64,000 bases of DNA from CALEUX01 sp037439945 (GTDB lineage: Bacteria; Bacteroidota; Bacteroidia; Bacteroidales; Marinilabiliaceae). The DNA is taken from contig JBBIVA010000004.1 in the NCBI GenBank assembly GCA_037439945.1, forward strand, positions 1 to 64,000. Reading direction: 5' to 3'. The position numbers and the translations under genes are program-made. Below, piece after piece: positions 1-7,512 of this stretch. The number at the start of each line of letters is the position of its first letter. The stretch's first letter is position 1. Under the pieces are notes generated by a model that made no database searches, had not been told where the DNA came from, and saw only the letters and a list, made by a program, of their open reading frames with translations.

Positions 1-1
1 T

Positions 2-34
2 GTTGAAAATATGGCTATTGTAAAAGCTGCTTAA
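2..34 (+). CDS. C-terminal end of an unidentified protein (partial)
   Basis: A reading frame enters from the left edge and ends in VENMAIVKAA followed by TAA at 32-34. Only ten codons are visible, so neither family nor function can be given. It is convergent with the leftward lipoprotein gene that follows. The frame could be chance, because ten codons is too short to prove coding. Confidence 0.3.
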   Translation, partial: VENMAIVKAA

Positions 35-142
35 ATCGAACTCACGTTAATTAAAATATAAAAAAATCGTAATAAAACTGGTTAATTATTACGGTTAATC
101 AATTTAATCCTGAATAACAAAATAATGATTTAATCTAAAACG

Positions 143-943
143 CTACAGAGTCTCTTTTAAAGTTTTCTCTACTTTCTTCTTTTCTTCCTTAATTTTTCTA
201 ATCTCCTTTAGAACAAAAGAAATTTCATACCCATCTCTAATAGCTTCCTTATCATGTTTTTCCATTACAATATAAGTGTGCCCTTTTCCAATGAACTGCA
301 CTTTCAGAGGTTCCTGCCAATGGGTTGCTATATAATCAATAATACCATTATCTTTTCCATACTTAAATTTTACAATTTCCCATTTTGCCGCCATATCATC
401 AAACCTTCTGTTATCAAAGCCATCTTCAGGAACAACATCAGATAAAACGGATTGGCTCTGATTATAAACTTTAATCTGATTATGATAAATCCATTTATCA
501 CCAAAATACCTGCTGGAAATATAAAAATCACCTTTTTCATTAAGATTGGCCCTTAAAAAGGTTCGGTTATAATTATTCTCAGGGATCTGCCTTTTATGAA
601 TTAAAACTTTTTCCGCACCATAATCATCTGAAAGTAAAAAATTTTTCATCATAGGCGCCAGTAAAGCCTCCTTTGCACTAAGCATACTATCCAGATATAA
701 TAAATTCCTCTCCTGTTCAAGTTTTGATATCTCATTTAAAAACCTTCTGGCAATATTAACCTGTTCCAATTGATCAGGAAAATCATTAATAAAGGAATCA
801 ATTTTAATTCTGGCAACATTATAATTCCCCTTTTCCTTTAAAATTGAAATTTCAAGTATTTTATCGTCAGCTTTTTGTTTACGTGATGGGCCACAACCCA
901 TTATGATTAGCAGAGATAAGCAGGTTATATAAACAGTTTTCAT
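143..943 (-). CDS. Hypothetical lipoprotein
   Basis: A 266-residue protein with a lipoprotein signal: MKTVYITCLSLLIIMGC, with the lipobox cysteine at residue 17. The mature part is hydrophilic and has Lys/Glu-rich helical stretches near residues 25-95. Its last 25 residues (KEIRKIKEEKKKVEKTLKE) look like a coiled coil. I recognise no domain. A lipid anchor in a Gram-negative envelope is likely, facing the periplasm or the surface. No partner gene is adjacent, since the neighbour on its 5' side is the separately terminated ssb. Function unknown. Confidence 0.75.
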   Translation of the reverse strand: MKTVYITCLSLLIIMGCGPSRKQKADDKILEISILKEKGNYNVARIKIDSFINDFPDQLEQVNIARRFLNEISKLEQERNLLYLDSMLSAKEALLAPMMKNFLLSDDYGAEKVLIHKRQIPENNYNRTFLRANLNEKGDFYISSRYFGDKWIYHNQIKVYNQSQSVLSDVVPEDGFDNRRFDDMAAKWEIVKFKYGKDNGIIDYIATHWQEPLKVQFIGKGHTYIVMEKHDKEAIRDGYEISFVLKEIRKIKEEKKKVEKTLKETL

Positions 944-1066
944 GTTAAAAATATTTCGTCAGATAACAAATATAAAAAATATGCTACAAACATCAACACT
1001 GAACTTCTTCCCTGCGCCGGTTAACAGTTTAAAAGAACCTTTCTCCTTTACACTAAGGTATAAATC

Positions 1067-1103
1067 AAAAGATCCTGCCGGCCTAGTTCCGTCAGGATCT
1101 TAA
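1067..1103 (-). terminator. Rho-independent terminator after ssb
   Basis: AAGATCCTG at 1069-1077 pairs with CAGGATCTT at 1093-1101, extended by a CGG/CCG pairing around a short loop. Read on the minus strand it ends in a run of T. It sits about 55 bp downstream of the ssb stop. Confidence 0.7.
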
Positions 1104-1155
1104 TTCAACTTTAGTCCTAATTATAAAGTTGACCTGTAAAAATCAATAGGGTTGG

Positions 1156-1476
1156 TTAATTCATAAACTCAATATCCTTAACTGTAATTGTCAGGGCTGA
1201 TTTTATTTCACCATCCTTGGTTTTAAATCCTTCACTGTCGGGGATTCCTTCAATTAGTACTTTCTTACCTTTTTTTAAATACTCTGATACTTTGGTGCTC
1301 TGTTCCTTCCCTTTCCAAATTACAGCTTTTACCCATTCGGTTTTCTCAATTTTATTCCCCTGTGAATCTTTATAATCCATTGAAACAGCAACACTAAAAT
1401 TTATGGCTTTACTGTTGCCTAAATCCTTAACTTCGGCGTCCTGACCTAAAACACCGGACAAAATTACTTTCAGCAT
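1156..1476 (-). CDS. ssb: Single-stranded DNA-binding protein, short form without acidic tail
   Basis: A 106-residue OB-fold protein. It begins MLKVILSGVLGQDAEVKDLG and has the SSB signature of a hydrophobic strand, NFSVAV, a TEWVKAVIW strand and KGKKVLIEG. SSB proteins bind single-stranded DNA during replication, repair and recombination. Usual bacterial SSBs are 150-180 residues and end in an acidic tip (consensus DDDIPF) that recruits partners. This one stops at VKDIEFMN, right after the OB fold, so the recruiting tail is missing. It is therefore probably an accessory paralogue rather than the sole replication SSB. It is monocistronic, with a terminator on its 3' side. Family assignment is firm; the accessory role is inference. 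Confidence 0.85.
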   Translation of the reverse strand: MLKVILSGVLGQDAEVKDLGNSKAINFSVAVSMDYKDSQGNKIEKTEWVKAVIWKGKEQSTKVSEYLKKGKKVLIEGIPDSEGFKTKDGEIKSALTITVKDIEFMN

Positions 1477-1797
1477 TTCAATTTTATTTTGGGTTTAACA
1501 TTAGGTTATGGCATTGTAAAAATATAAATATTGTTTATTAAAGTCAACCACAAACATGATTTATGTCATATTTTAATCAACTTAAAATTAAGGAATCCGT
1601 ACTCTATTTAAAATCTGATCTTTCCGATAAAAATTTTTTATGAAAGAAAAACTAATACAGATAAAGTTTTGTTTCACCATTTTGCTAAGAAAAAAATCCA
1701 TCCTTATAGGATTAACTGCATGCCAAACAATTTTTTTCAACTGTTTAAGTTGTTATAAATTTATCAATTGACCTACTTTGTTTGGATTATAATTAAA
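1477..1797. other. Intergenic stretch without a recognisable gene
   Basis: AT-rich DNA between the ssb start and the terminator of the DUF3127 gene. No long frame, tRNA or convincing repeat is visible. The ssb promoter should lie here but no clear TAnnTTTG box could be assigned. Confidence 0.5.
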
Positions 1798-1827
1798 AAG
1801 GCCCCACATTTAAATAAGTGAGGCCTT
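1798..1827 (-). terminator. Rho-independent terminator after DUF3127 gene
   Basis: AAGGCCCCAC at 1798-1807 and GTGAGGCCTT at 1818-1827 form a 10-bp stem with one mismatch. On the minus strand it is followed by TTTTTAATTAT. It lies nine bases beyond the DUF3127 stop. Confidence 0.8.
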
Positions 1828-1835
1828 GGTTATTA

Positions 1836-2210
1836 TTAAAATGGTAACTGATCATTAATATCGTCTGGTGGAATTTCTGTTTCCATAAAGGGTGGTGGGG
1901 GAATATCTTCAGACTGCCGGGCAGACGCTATTTCTAAACGCCAGGCCTCAAGATTTGAAAAATAATTGGTTTTTCCGTCCTTCTCCCATTTTCTTCCTTT
2001 AATATTAAAAAACACCTTAAGTGGGTCTCCAATATTAAATTGGTCTAATAACGCACATTTATCCTGTGTTAGCTGAAACTTAATAAAATCGTTCCAATCA
2101 CTGTTTCTTTGGTTTTGTACTTCAATAACAAACTCTCGTTTTTTAAATGAAGTGCTAACCTCAATAATATTCTCTTTTACAATGAGGTTACCGGTTATCT
2201 CAAAATTCAT
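1836..2210 (-). CDS. DUF3127 family OB-fold-like protein with SSB-type acidic tail
   Basis: A 124-residue protein matching the Bacteroidota DUF3127 family: an N-terminal beta-rich segment (MNFEITGNLIVKE, then FKKREFVIE), a KVFFNIKGRKWE strand and a TNYFSNLEAWRLE strand. The C terminus is Pro/Asp-rich and ends PPDDINDQLPF, closely resembling the DDDIPF tip of SSB. That tip is known to recruit replication and repair proteins, so a single-strand-binding or accessory role is plausible. It starts two bases after the stop of the cyclophilin gene and is almost certainly co-transcribed with it. The family is confident; the function is inferred. Confidence 0.8.
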   Translation of the reverse strand: MNFEITGNLIVKENIIEVSTSFKKREFVIEVQNQRNSDWNDFIKFQLTQDKCALLDQFNIGDPLKVFFNIKGRKWEKDGKTNYFSNLEAWRLEIASARQSEDIPPPPFMETEIPPDDINDQLPF

Positions 2211-2212
2211 AA

Positions 2213-2674
2213 TTACTCAGAATCAATTATAACAATTTTCTCAATTTTATCGCCGCCCCGTATTTCATCAATAATATCAAGGCCTTCATAAACTTTTCCA
2301 AAGCACGTATGTTGCCTGTCAAGATGTTTGGTGTTATGACGGTTATGACATATAAAAAACTGCGAACCACCTGTGTTCCGACCTGCATGTGCCATACTCA
2401 GTACACCCTTGTCGTGGTATTGGTTTTCACCGGTAAGTTCACAGGGTATCTTGTACCCTGGCCCCCCGGTCCCTGCACGCGTATTTCCAGGCTCTTTAGA
2501 AAATGGACACCCTCCCTGAATAACAAAATCAGGAATCACACGGTGAAATGTAAGTCCGTCATAATACCCGCTTTCGGCCAACTTAATAAAATTTTGCACT
2601 GTGCCAGGTGCATCATCGTGGTAAAATTGAACTTTCATTACTCCCTTTGAAGTATGGATTTCAGCATTTTTCAT
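2213..2674 (-). CDS. Cyclophilin-type peptidyl-prolyl cis-trans isomerase
   Basis: A 153-residue single-domain cyclophilin that catalyses cis-trans isomerisation of X-Pro bonds. Family motifs are plain: YYDGLTFHRVIPDFVIQGG near residues 38-56, the GTGGPGYKIPCE loop, MAHAGRNTGGSQFFICH near residues 94-110 with the catalytic-site glutamine and phenylalanines, and HTCFGKVYEG. No signal peptide is present, so it is cytoplasmic. Its ATG is immediately preceded by a dispersed intergenic element (2675-2828), and DUF3127 follows after two bases. Confidence 0.93.
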   Translation of the reverse strand: MKNAEIHTSKGVMKVQFYHDDAPGTVQNFIKLAESGYYDGLTFHRVIPDFVIQGGCPFSKEPGNTRAGTGGPGYKIPCELTGENQYHDKGVLSMAHAGRNTGGSQFFICHNRHNTKHLDRQHTCFGKVYEGLDIIDEIRGGDKIEKIVIIDSE

Positions 2675-2828
2675 CCGTAAATAATTTTTAGTTTAATGTC
2701 GCATAGCTTGACCCGTAATTGCACGAGAACTCTATGTTTGCTATTTTGACTTCGTCGATCGTCGATTCATTGGTGTTTCCCTAAAAGTCGGGACAAGTTG
2801 TGTTTTTTCGCAAACATGTTCGTTTCAT
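2675..2828 (-). repeat. Dispersed intergenic element, family A, copy 1
   Basis: The element starts exactly at the base before the cyclophilin ATG (minus-strand end TATTTACGG|ATG) and ends at CGTTTCAT. It resembles copies at 25901-25940, 35838-36011 and 44272-44445. Read on the minus strand, the conserved frame carries peptide blocks GNTNES, IDEVKIANIEF and NYGSSYATLN then TAA. The frame is interrupted by a TAG in this copy. The TAA lies 13 bases before the cyclophilin start codon. Confidence 0.7.
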
Positions 2829-3478
2829 CATAATAAAATTAAATTATGAAGGTTTGGTGGCTTGTCCCAATACATTGGGGGAACTCGCCCAGAACATTCG
2901 GGGCTTGTTTCATCATAAAAAATTTATTTTTTTTAGAAATGACCCAACATCTGCGTAAACAGTTTTTTTATTATCGTAACTGCCGTTGCAATAACATGGC
3001 TGTTTCATACGTAATTAGTTTGCATTTTAAGCACCCTACTTTTAGGGGTTCTTTATTTCAGGATACAGAATTTTCATTATAAGTTTAAAACCGTGTTCCC
3101 CAAAAAAGAGTGGTTAACCTTACCAACAACGCGGAAAGTTTTGGTTAATGATTCATGCCCAAAAGGTTTTTTAATTTTTAAAATTGACCAAACCCTTCCC
3201 CATGCACTTCTGTGTTCTAATCAATTCTTAATACATAAATCCAAACTAAAATCGGACATAAATTTTAAAACTTTAAAGGTAACATTTATAACAGGTACAG
3301 CCAAATATCTTTTTTACATTTTTTTTAACACAGATAAAAGAAAATGCCATAACTGTTACCCATTTCATAATTCTTGCTTGACTATTTTTATAAACCCGTC
3401 AAAATAATATTGCCTTTATCATTAAACATTAAGAAATTACCTGAGTTATAATCAAATATTAACTTAAAAAACAAAATT
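2829..3478. other. Intergenic stretch, no supported gene
   Basis: About 650 AT-rich bases between the family A element and mscL. Short open frames exist on the plus strand (2846-3082 and 3093-3407), but their translations are rich in Phe, Ile, Lys and Cys with no recognisable motif, and they lack a credible start region. I regard them as chance. A short segment near 2860-2925 loosely recalls family A ends (GTTTCATCATAA) and may be a decayed fragment. Confidence 0.5.
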
Positions 3479-3895
3479 ATGAGTCTGGTAAAAGAATTTC
3501 GTGATTTTGCCATGCGAGGCAACGTAGTTGATATGGCTGTTGGTATAATAATTGGCGGAGCATTTGGTAAAATTGTAACATCCGTGGTAAACGATATTTT
3601 AATGCCACCAATTGGATTAATGATTGGTGGAATGAAATTTACTGACCTTTCTGTAGTTTTAAAGGATGCAGTTGTTAATGGGTCCGGAGAAATAACAACT
3701 GCTGCTGTTACACTAAATTATGGTAACTTTATTCAAACAACTGTAGATTTTTTTATAATTGCATTAGCAATTTTCGGAGTAATAAAACTAATGAACCAAC
3801 TTAAGCGAAAAGAAGAGGAAAAACCCGCAACCCACCCAACGCCAACCAAGGAACAGGAGTTGCTAACTGAAATCAGGGATTTATTAAAAAAGTAA
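3479..3895 (+). CDS. mscL: Large-conductance mechanosensitive channel MscL
   Basis: A 138-residue inner-membrane channel that opens on membrane stretch to release solutes during hypo-osmotic shock. The N terminus [20 protein letters not shown] and the first membrane helix [19 protein letters not shown] with its small-residue pore lining are textbook. The second helix lies near residues 80-103 ([18 protein letters not shown]). The charged C terminus ends [12 protein letters not shown], the cytoplasmic helical bundle. Length is typical. It is monocistronic, with a terminator 23 bases downstream. Confidence 0.97.
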   Translation: MSLVKEFRDFAMRGNVVDMAVGIIIGGAFGKIVTSVVNDILMPPIGLMIGGMKFTDLSVVLKDAVVNGSGEITTAAVTLNYGNFIQTTVDFFIIALAIFGVIKLMNQLKRKEEEKPATHPTPTKEQELLTEIRDLLKK

Positions 3896-3917
3896 ATTTT
3901 GTAATCGTCAACCAAAA

Positions 3918-3955
3918 AAGACCCTTTTTGATAAATAAAAATTAAGAAGGGTCTT
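3918..3955 (+). terminator. Terminator after mscL
   Basis: AAGACCCTT at 3918-3926 pairs perfectly with AAGGGTCTT at 3947-3955 across an AT-rich loop. A-rich sequence before it suggests it could act in both directions. Confidence 0.75.
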
Positions 3956-4065
3956 CAATATTTTTATCTTCTTTTCAATAACCTTAAATTTAAACAAAAA
4001 ACATTTTATTACTGATAGTCAAGTCATTTAGATGAAAACTTAAAAAAATATAAATTCTTTTTTAT

Positions 4066-4073
4066 TATCTTTG
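4066..4073 (+). promoter_or_regulatory. Candidate Bacteroidota -7 box
   Basis: TATCTTTG fits the TAnnTTTG consensus of Bacteroidota primary sigma promoters and lies 15 bases before the ATG of the pRiA4b family gene. No clear -33 TTTG partner is visible. Confidence 0.35.
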
Positions 4074-4088
4074 GGCAAAATTATTTAA

Positions 4089-4673
4089 ATGCTTTTACAA
4101 CCATCAATATTTCAGGTTAAAATCACCCTAACAGGTATTACACCTCCAATATGGAGAAGGTTACAGGTGCCTTCAGATTTGTTTTTACACGATTTTCACA
4201 AGGTAATACAAACATCTGTCGGGTGGGAAAATTCACATTTACACCAGTTTGTCAAAAACAGCCGTACTTTTGGCATTGCTGACGATGAATTTGAATTATC
4301 TGATAAATTCATGGATTATACTTCAATAAGGCTGGTTGACATTCTAAATAAGGAGAATGAAGTTATAAGATATATTTACGATTTTGGTGATACCTGGGTT
4401 CATGAAATTGTTTTGGAGAAAATCCTTGAACCATCTAAAAATGAATTTTATCCATTTTGTTTGGCAGGAAAAAGAAACTGCCCCCCCGAAAATAGTGGCG
4501 GCCCCTGGGCCTATATGGAAATGGTCAAGATTTTTTCGAACCTTGGACATCCGGACAGGGAAGATATTATGCAATGGATTGATGAAGAGTGGGAGCCAGA
4601 AAATTTTAACATTGACATTGTCAATGAAATGTTGATGGAAGATGATTTTGGATGTCTTCCTCCAATGGAGTAG
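4089..4673 (+). CDS. Plasmid pRiA4b ORF-3 family protein
   Basis: A 194-residue protein of the pRiA4b ORF-3-like family. Hallmarks are the N-terminal strand and signature FQVKITLTGITPPIWRRLQV (residues 8-27), a DFHKVIQTSVGWENSHLHQF helix, the YDFGDTWVHEI motif near residues 97-107, CLAGKRNCPPENSGGPWAY near residues 123-141, and an acidic C terminus. The family is widespread in bacteria, often near mobile DNA, and its biochemical role is not established. It stands alone here with no obvious partner. The family call is firm and the function unknown. Confidence 0.88.
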   Translation: MLLQPSIFQVKITLTGITPPIWRRLQVPSDLFLHDFHKVIQTSVGWENSHLHQFVKNSRTFGIADDEFELSDKFMDYTSIRLVDILNKENEVIRYIYDFGDTWVHEIVLEKILEPSKNEFYPFCLAGKRNCPPENSGGPWAYMEMVKIFSNLGHPDREDIMQWIDEEWEPENFNIDIVNEMLMEDDFGCLPPME

Positions 4674-4713
4674 AATTAAATCAGTTTTAAATCAAAAAAA
4701 TAACCTTCTATAG

Positions 4714-5208
4714 TCAGTTAATTATTTTTTGATAGGCAACCACATCAAGTAATTTATTGAATTTTTCACCAACTTCCCTAAAATGTGCACATTTTTGATA
4801 TCCACATTTTTCAAAAAGGTTTATGCTTACCAGGTTATCCCCGGTAATAATACCAATTAAAACCTTGATATTATTATGCTTTGCTATTTCTTCAAGTTCC
4901 TGGACTGTAGCTTTTCCAATACCCATACCTGTAAACTGATTCTTCAAATAAATGGTTATTTCGGCTGTTCTATCGTAGGCTTGTCTATTTTTATATTGAG
5001 ATAAATAACAGTACCCACAGATTTCACCAATAGTCTTTATCAGAAAGGATTTATATTTTGGATGTGAGATTAATATTACTCTTTTAAGTTCTTCAATCGC
5101 AACCAATTGGGTATGAAAAGTCGCAGTTGAATTAAGAACATAATAGTCATAAATTTCTTTCACAACTTCAAAATCATCATCATTTAACTCAACAAGTTCA
5201 ATCTTCAT
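4714..5208 (-). CDS. GNAT family N-acetyltransferase (phosphinothricin acetyltransferase-like)
   Basis: A 164-residue GNAT-fold enzyme that would transfer acetyl from acetyl-CoA to an amine. Visible features are the N-terminal IYDYYVLNSTATF segment typical of the Pat/Bar subgroup, the strand TAEITIYLKNQFTGMGIG, whose Q/RxxGxG-type pyrophosphate loop binds CoA, and the distal NLVSINLFEKCGYQKCAHF motif. Length suits a single domain. Substrate cannot be predicted. A second, broken GNAT gene lies 17 bases upstream. Confidence 0.82.
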   Translation of the reverse strand: MKIELVELNDDDFEVVKEIYDYYVLNSTATFHTQLVAIEELKRVILISHPKYKSFLIKTIGEICGYCYLSQYKNRQAYDRTAEITIYLKNQFTGMGIGKATVQELEEIAKHNNIKVLIGIITGDNLVSINLFEKCGYQKCAHFREVGEKFNKLLDVVAYQKIIN

Positions 5209-5225
5209 ATTCAGAGTTATTATTG

Positions 5226-5560
5226 TTATTTAATAATGCAAATACTGTTTTCACCACCAATGTAAGGTCCATAATTTTGGGTTCTTGTAAATCCGTATTT
5301 CTCATAAAAGCCAATAGCCTCAGCTTGTTTATTTCCGGTTTCGAGAACTGGTTCCCTTAAATTCAATAGCCTGACCCACTCTTCCTTTTTACTTAATATC
5401 TGCTTTGAAATACCCTTACCGGGATAATTTTTTCTAACAAACATTCTTTTTATTTCAACAATTTTATCTGAAAAAGATTTAAACAACCACAACCAACCGG
5501 GTTGTTGTTATAATTTGGCAATACAACAGTACTACACGCTTCAATCTTATTAAATTGATT
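5226..5560 (-). pseudogene. Frameshifted GNAT acetyltransferase remnant
   Basis: The 3' part (5226-5492) encodes 88 residues of a GNAT: FKSFSDKIVEIKRMFV, a KNYPGKGISKQIL CoA-binding loop and EAIGFYEKYGFTRT. The preceding strand lies in another frame: FNKIEACSTVVLPNYNNNP then VGCGC, read from 5560 down to about 5486. Restoring one base at the junction would join VGCGC to FKSFSDKIVEIKR as in intact GNATs. The N-terminal third is not recoverable, since a stop at 5561-5563 closes that frame. I infer a decayed or frameshifted gene; a base-calling error at the T/A run near 5480-5490 is the alternative. Confidence 0.7.
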
Positions 5561-5712
5561 TTAATAACTTTGCTTTTTACCTTATTGGTCGCATAACAAA
5601 AAATCCGGTAATGAAATTAATCCGCAAAAATCAATTTCATTGCTATCGGTTTTGATTAACTCAATCATTTTTTTAACAAGTACAGTAATAAATAATCCTA
5701 AATTACCATAAA

Positions 5713-5751
5713 AAAAGCGTTAAATCTCTAATTATGAAATTTAACGCTTTT
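5713..5751 (-). terminator. Terminator after the FKBP lipoprotein gene
   Basis: AAAAGCGTTAAAT at 5713-5725 pairs perfectly with ATTTAACGCTTTT at 5739-5751. On the minus strand it ends in a T run. It lies 23 bases past the stop of the 5774-6580 gene. Confidence 0.85.
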
Positions 5752-5773
5752 AATAATCTGGTATATGAACCAA

Positions 5774-6580
5774 TTACTCGATACCCAAAAGTTCTACTTC
5801 AAAAATTAAAGTTTCGTTAGGCCCTATGTTTTTCCCTGCACCATTCTCGCCGTAAGCCAGGTTGGCAGGTACATAAAGTTTCCATTTTGATCCAACGCTC
5901 ATTAACTGAAGTGCTTCGTTCCATCCCTGGATAAATCCGTTGGCAGCATGAACCATTGGTTCACCCCTGTCAACCGAACTATCAAAAACAGTTCCGTCAA
6001 TTAAAGTACCATGGTAATGAATTTTTACCCTGTCGGTTGGTACAGGTTTTTTACCTTCAGCTTTCACAATTATTTCATACTGAAGACCGCTTTCTAAAGT
6101 AACAACTTCAGGACGTTTCCCGTTTTCAGCTAAAAATGCCATGCCTTTTTCAAGGTTGGTTTGTGCCTTAGCTTTATTGCCAGCATCTTTGATAGCCTTT
6201 GCTTTTTCAAATTCGGTGCGCAAATAAACATCGGCTGTTGTTTCAGTGAAGTATGATTTATCATAAGCTAATTGGTTCATAAAAGCTTTAATAAATATTT
6301 CTTCGTTAAAACCACCAAATTGTTCCTTGCGAAAATCGGCATAACCCTCACGTAGTGATGATTTTGCAAAACCGCGGGCAACGGCTTTCATATCAAGAGA
6401 ATCCAACGGTGCATCATTTAATCTCATTTTCCAACCGTTAGCTTCAAGATAACCCAATGCATAACTAATACTGTCTGTAGCATCTTTCATGGTTACTTTG
6501 CCCGCCCTTGGAACTCTGCCACAACCGGCAGAAACTATAAGCAAGGCAAAAAAAACGATAACAACTTTAAATTGCTTCAT
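5774..6580 (-). CDS. FKBP-type peptidyl-prolyl isomerase, lipoprotein
   Basis: A 268-residue protein of the FkpA/Mip architecture. The signal MKQFKVVIVFFALLIVSAGC has its lipobox cysteine at residue 20. A helical dimerisation region follows at about 30-150 (SISYALGYLEANGWKMRL, then KGMAFLAENGKRPEV). The FKBP catalytic domain spans about 160-268, with VKIHYHGTLIDGTVFDSS, GFIQGWNEALQLMSVGSKW, LYVPANLAYGENGAG and TLIFEVELLGIE. It should act on proline bonds of envelope proteins in the periplasm. A shorter paralogue without a signal peptide lies 100 bases upstream in the same direction. Confidence 0.93.
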   Translation of the reverse strand: MKQFKVVIVFFALLIVSAGCGRVPRAGKVTMKDATDSISYALGYLEANGWKMRLNDAPLDSLDMKAVARGFAKSSLREGYADFRKEQFGGFNEEIFIKAFMNQLAYDKSYFTETTADVYLRTEFEKAKAIKDAGNKAKAQTNLEKGMAFLAENGKRPEVVTLESGLQYEIIVKAEGKKPVPTDRVKIHYHGTLIDGTVFDSSVDRGEPMVHAANGFIQGWNEALQLMSVGSKWKLYVPANLAYGENGAGKNIGPNETLIFEVELLGIE

Positions 6581-6680
6581 GGTTCTTTTTCCTTTTTTAT
6601 TAACAATTAATTATTACAAATATTTATACCATCCAAATTGGCAGGCCGAATATAACGATTTTTAAATAATCCTCCGCCTA

Positions 6681-7265
6681 TTATTCAATTGCAATAAGTT
6701 CAACATCGAAAATTAAAGTAGTATCGGGACCTATAACCCCTCCTGCTCCTTTTGTCCCATAGCCCAGGTGTGGGGGTATAAACAATCTCCATTTTGAACC
6801 TACATTCATCATCAGCAAAGCTTCTACCCACCCCTGAATTACTCCGTTAACAGGAAAAACGGCAGGTTCATTTCGTTCAACTGAACTATCGAAAACTGTT
6901 CCGTTAATTAAAGTGCCATGATAATGGCATTTTACTTTATTGGTTGCTTTGGGTTTTTCACCATTACCAGACTTAATAACTTCATACTGTAACCCGCTGT
7001 TCAAAGAAACTACACCTTCACGTTGCGCGTTTTTAACCAGAAATTCTTCTCCTTCCACTTTTGCTGGTGCACTTTTCTGTGCTTCAATATTTGAAAAATA
7101 GTGGTTTAAAATCTGGTTGGCCTCATCCATTGAAATTATGGTATGGTCACCACCTATTACAGCATTTAAACCATTACTTAGCGAAATAATATCAACCTGG
7201 GTTAACCCCGATGTAATAAGGTTTTGGGCAATGTTCATACCCAGAGCATAACTTACTTTATCCAT
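6681..7265 (-). CDS. FKBP-type peptidyl-prolyl isomerase, no export signal
   Basis: A 194-residue paralogue of the downstream lipoprotein. It has the same order: a helical N-terminal dimerisation segment (MDKVSYALGMNIAQNLITSG) and the FKBP domain from about residue 90 (VKCHYHGTLINGTVFDSSVE, VIQGWVEALLMMNVGSKW, FIPPHLGYGTKGAGG, TLIFDVELIAIE). It starts directly with the helical region and has no hydrophobic leader, so it is probably cytoplasmic. Together the two genes look like a duplication with split localisation. Annotation is firm; the localisation split is inferred from the N termini. Confidence 0.9.
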   Translation of the reverse strand: MDKVSYALGMNIAQNLITSGLTQVDIISLSNGLNAVIGGDHTIISMDEANQILNHYFSNIEAQKSAPAKVEGEEFLVKNAQREGVVSLNSGLQYEVIKSGNGEKPKATNKVKCHYHGTLINGTVFDSSVERNEPAVFPVNGVIQGWVEALLMMNVGSKWRLFIPPHLGYGTKGAGGVIGPDTTLIFDVELIAIE

Positions 7266-7512
7266 ATTTTATTAATTAAAAGCGGGCAAAGGTAATACTA
7301 ATTACATTAGTAATGCAATTATAAAATTTTTGATTTATATACTGAAACAGGCTTTTTTTTACAAACTTTGTAATGGAAATAATAATTTTAACCGGCGGTA
7401 ACAATTTTTACGTGGCAGTGATGGCGATAAATTAACGTGTACCTGTATTTCCGGTTAATTACACGAAAATCGGTTTTTAAGTTAACAATGTCCATTTTTT
7501 TTAGCTATATTG

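Noticed and set aside
2846..3407. Two plus-strand open frames between the cyclophilin and mscL genes
   Set aside because: Translations have no recognisable motifs, odd composition and no convincing start region; part of the area is decayed repeat DNA.
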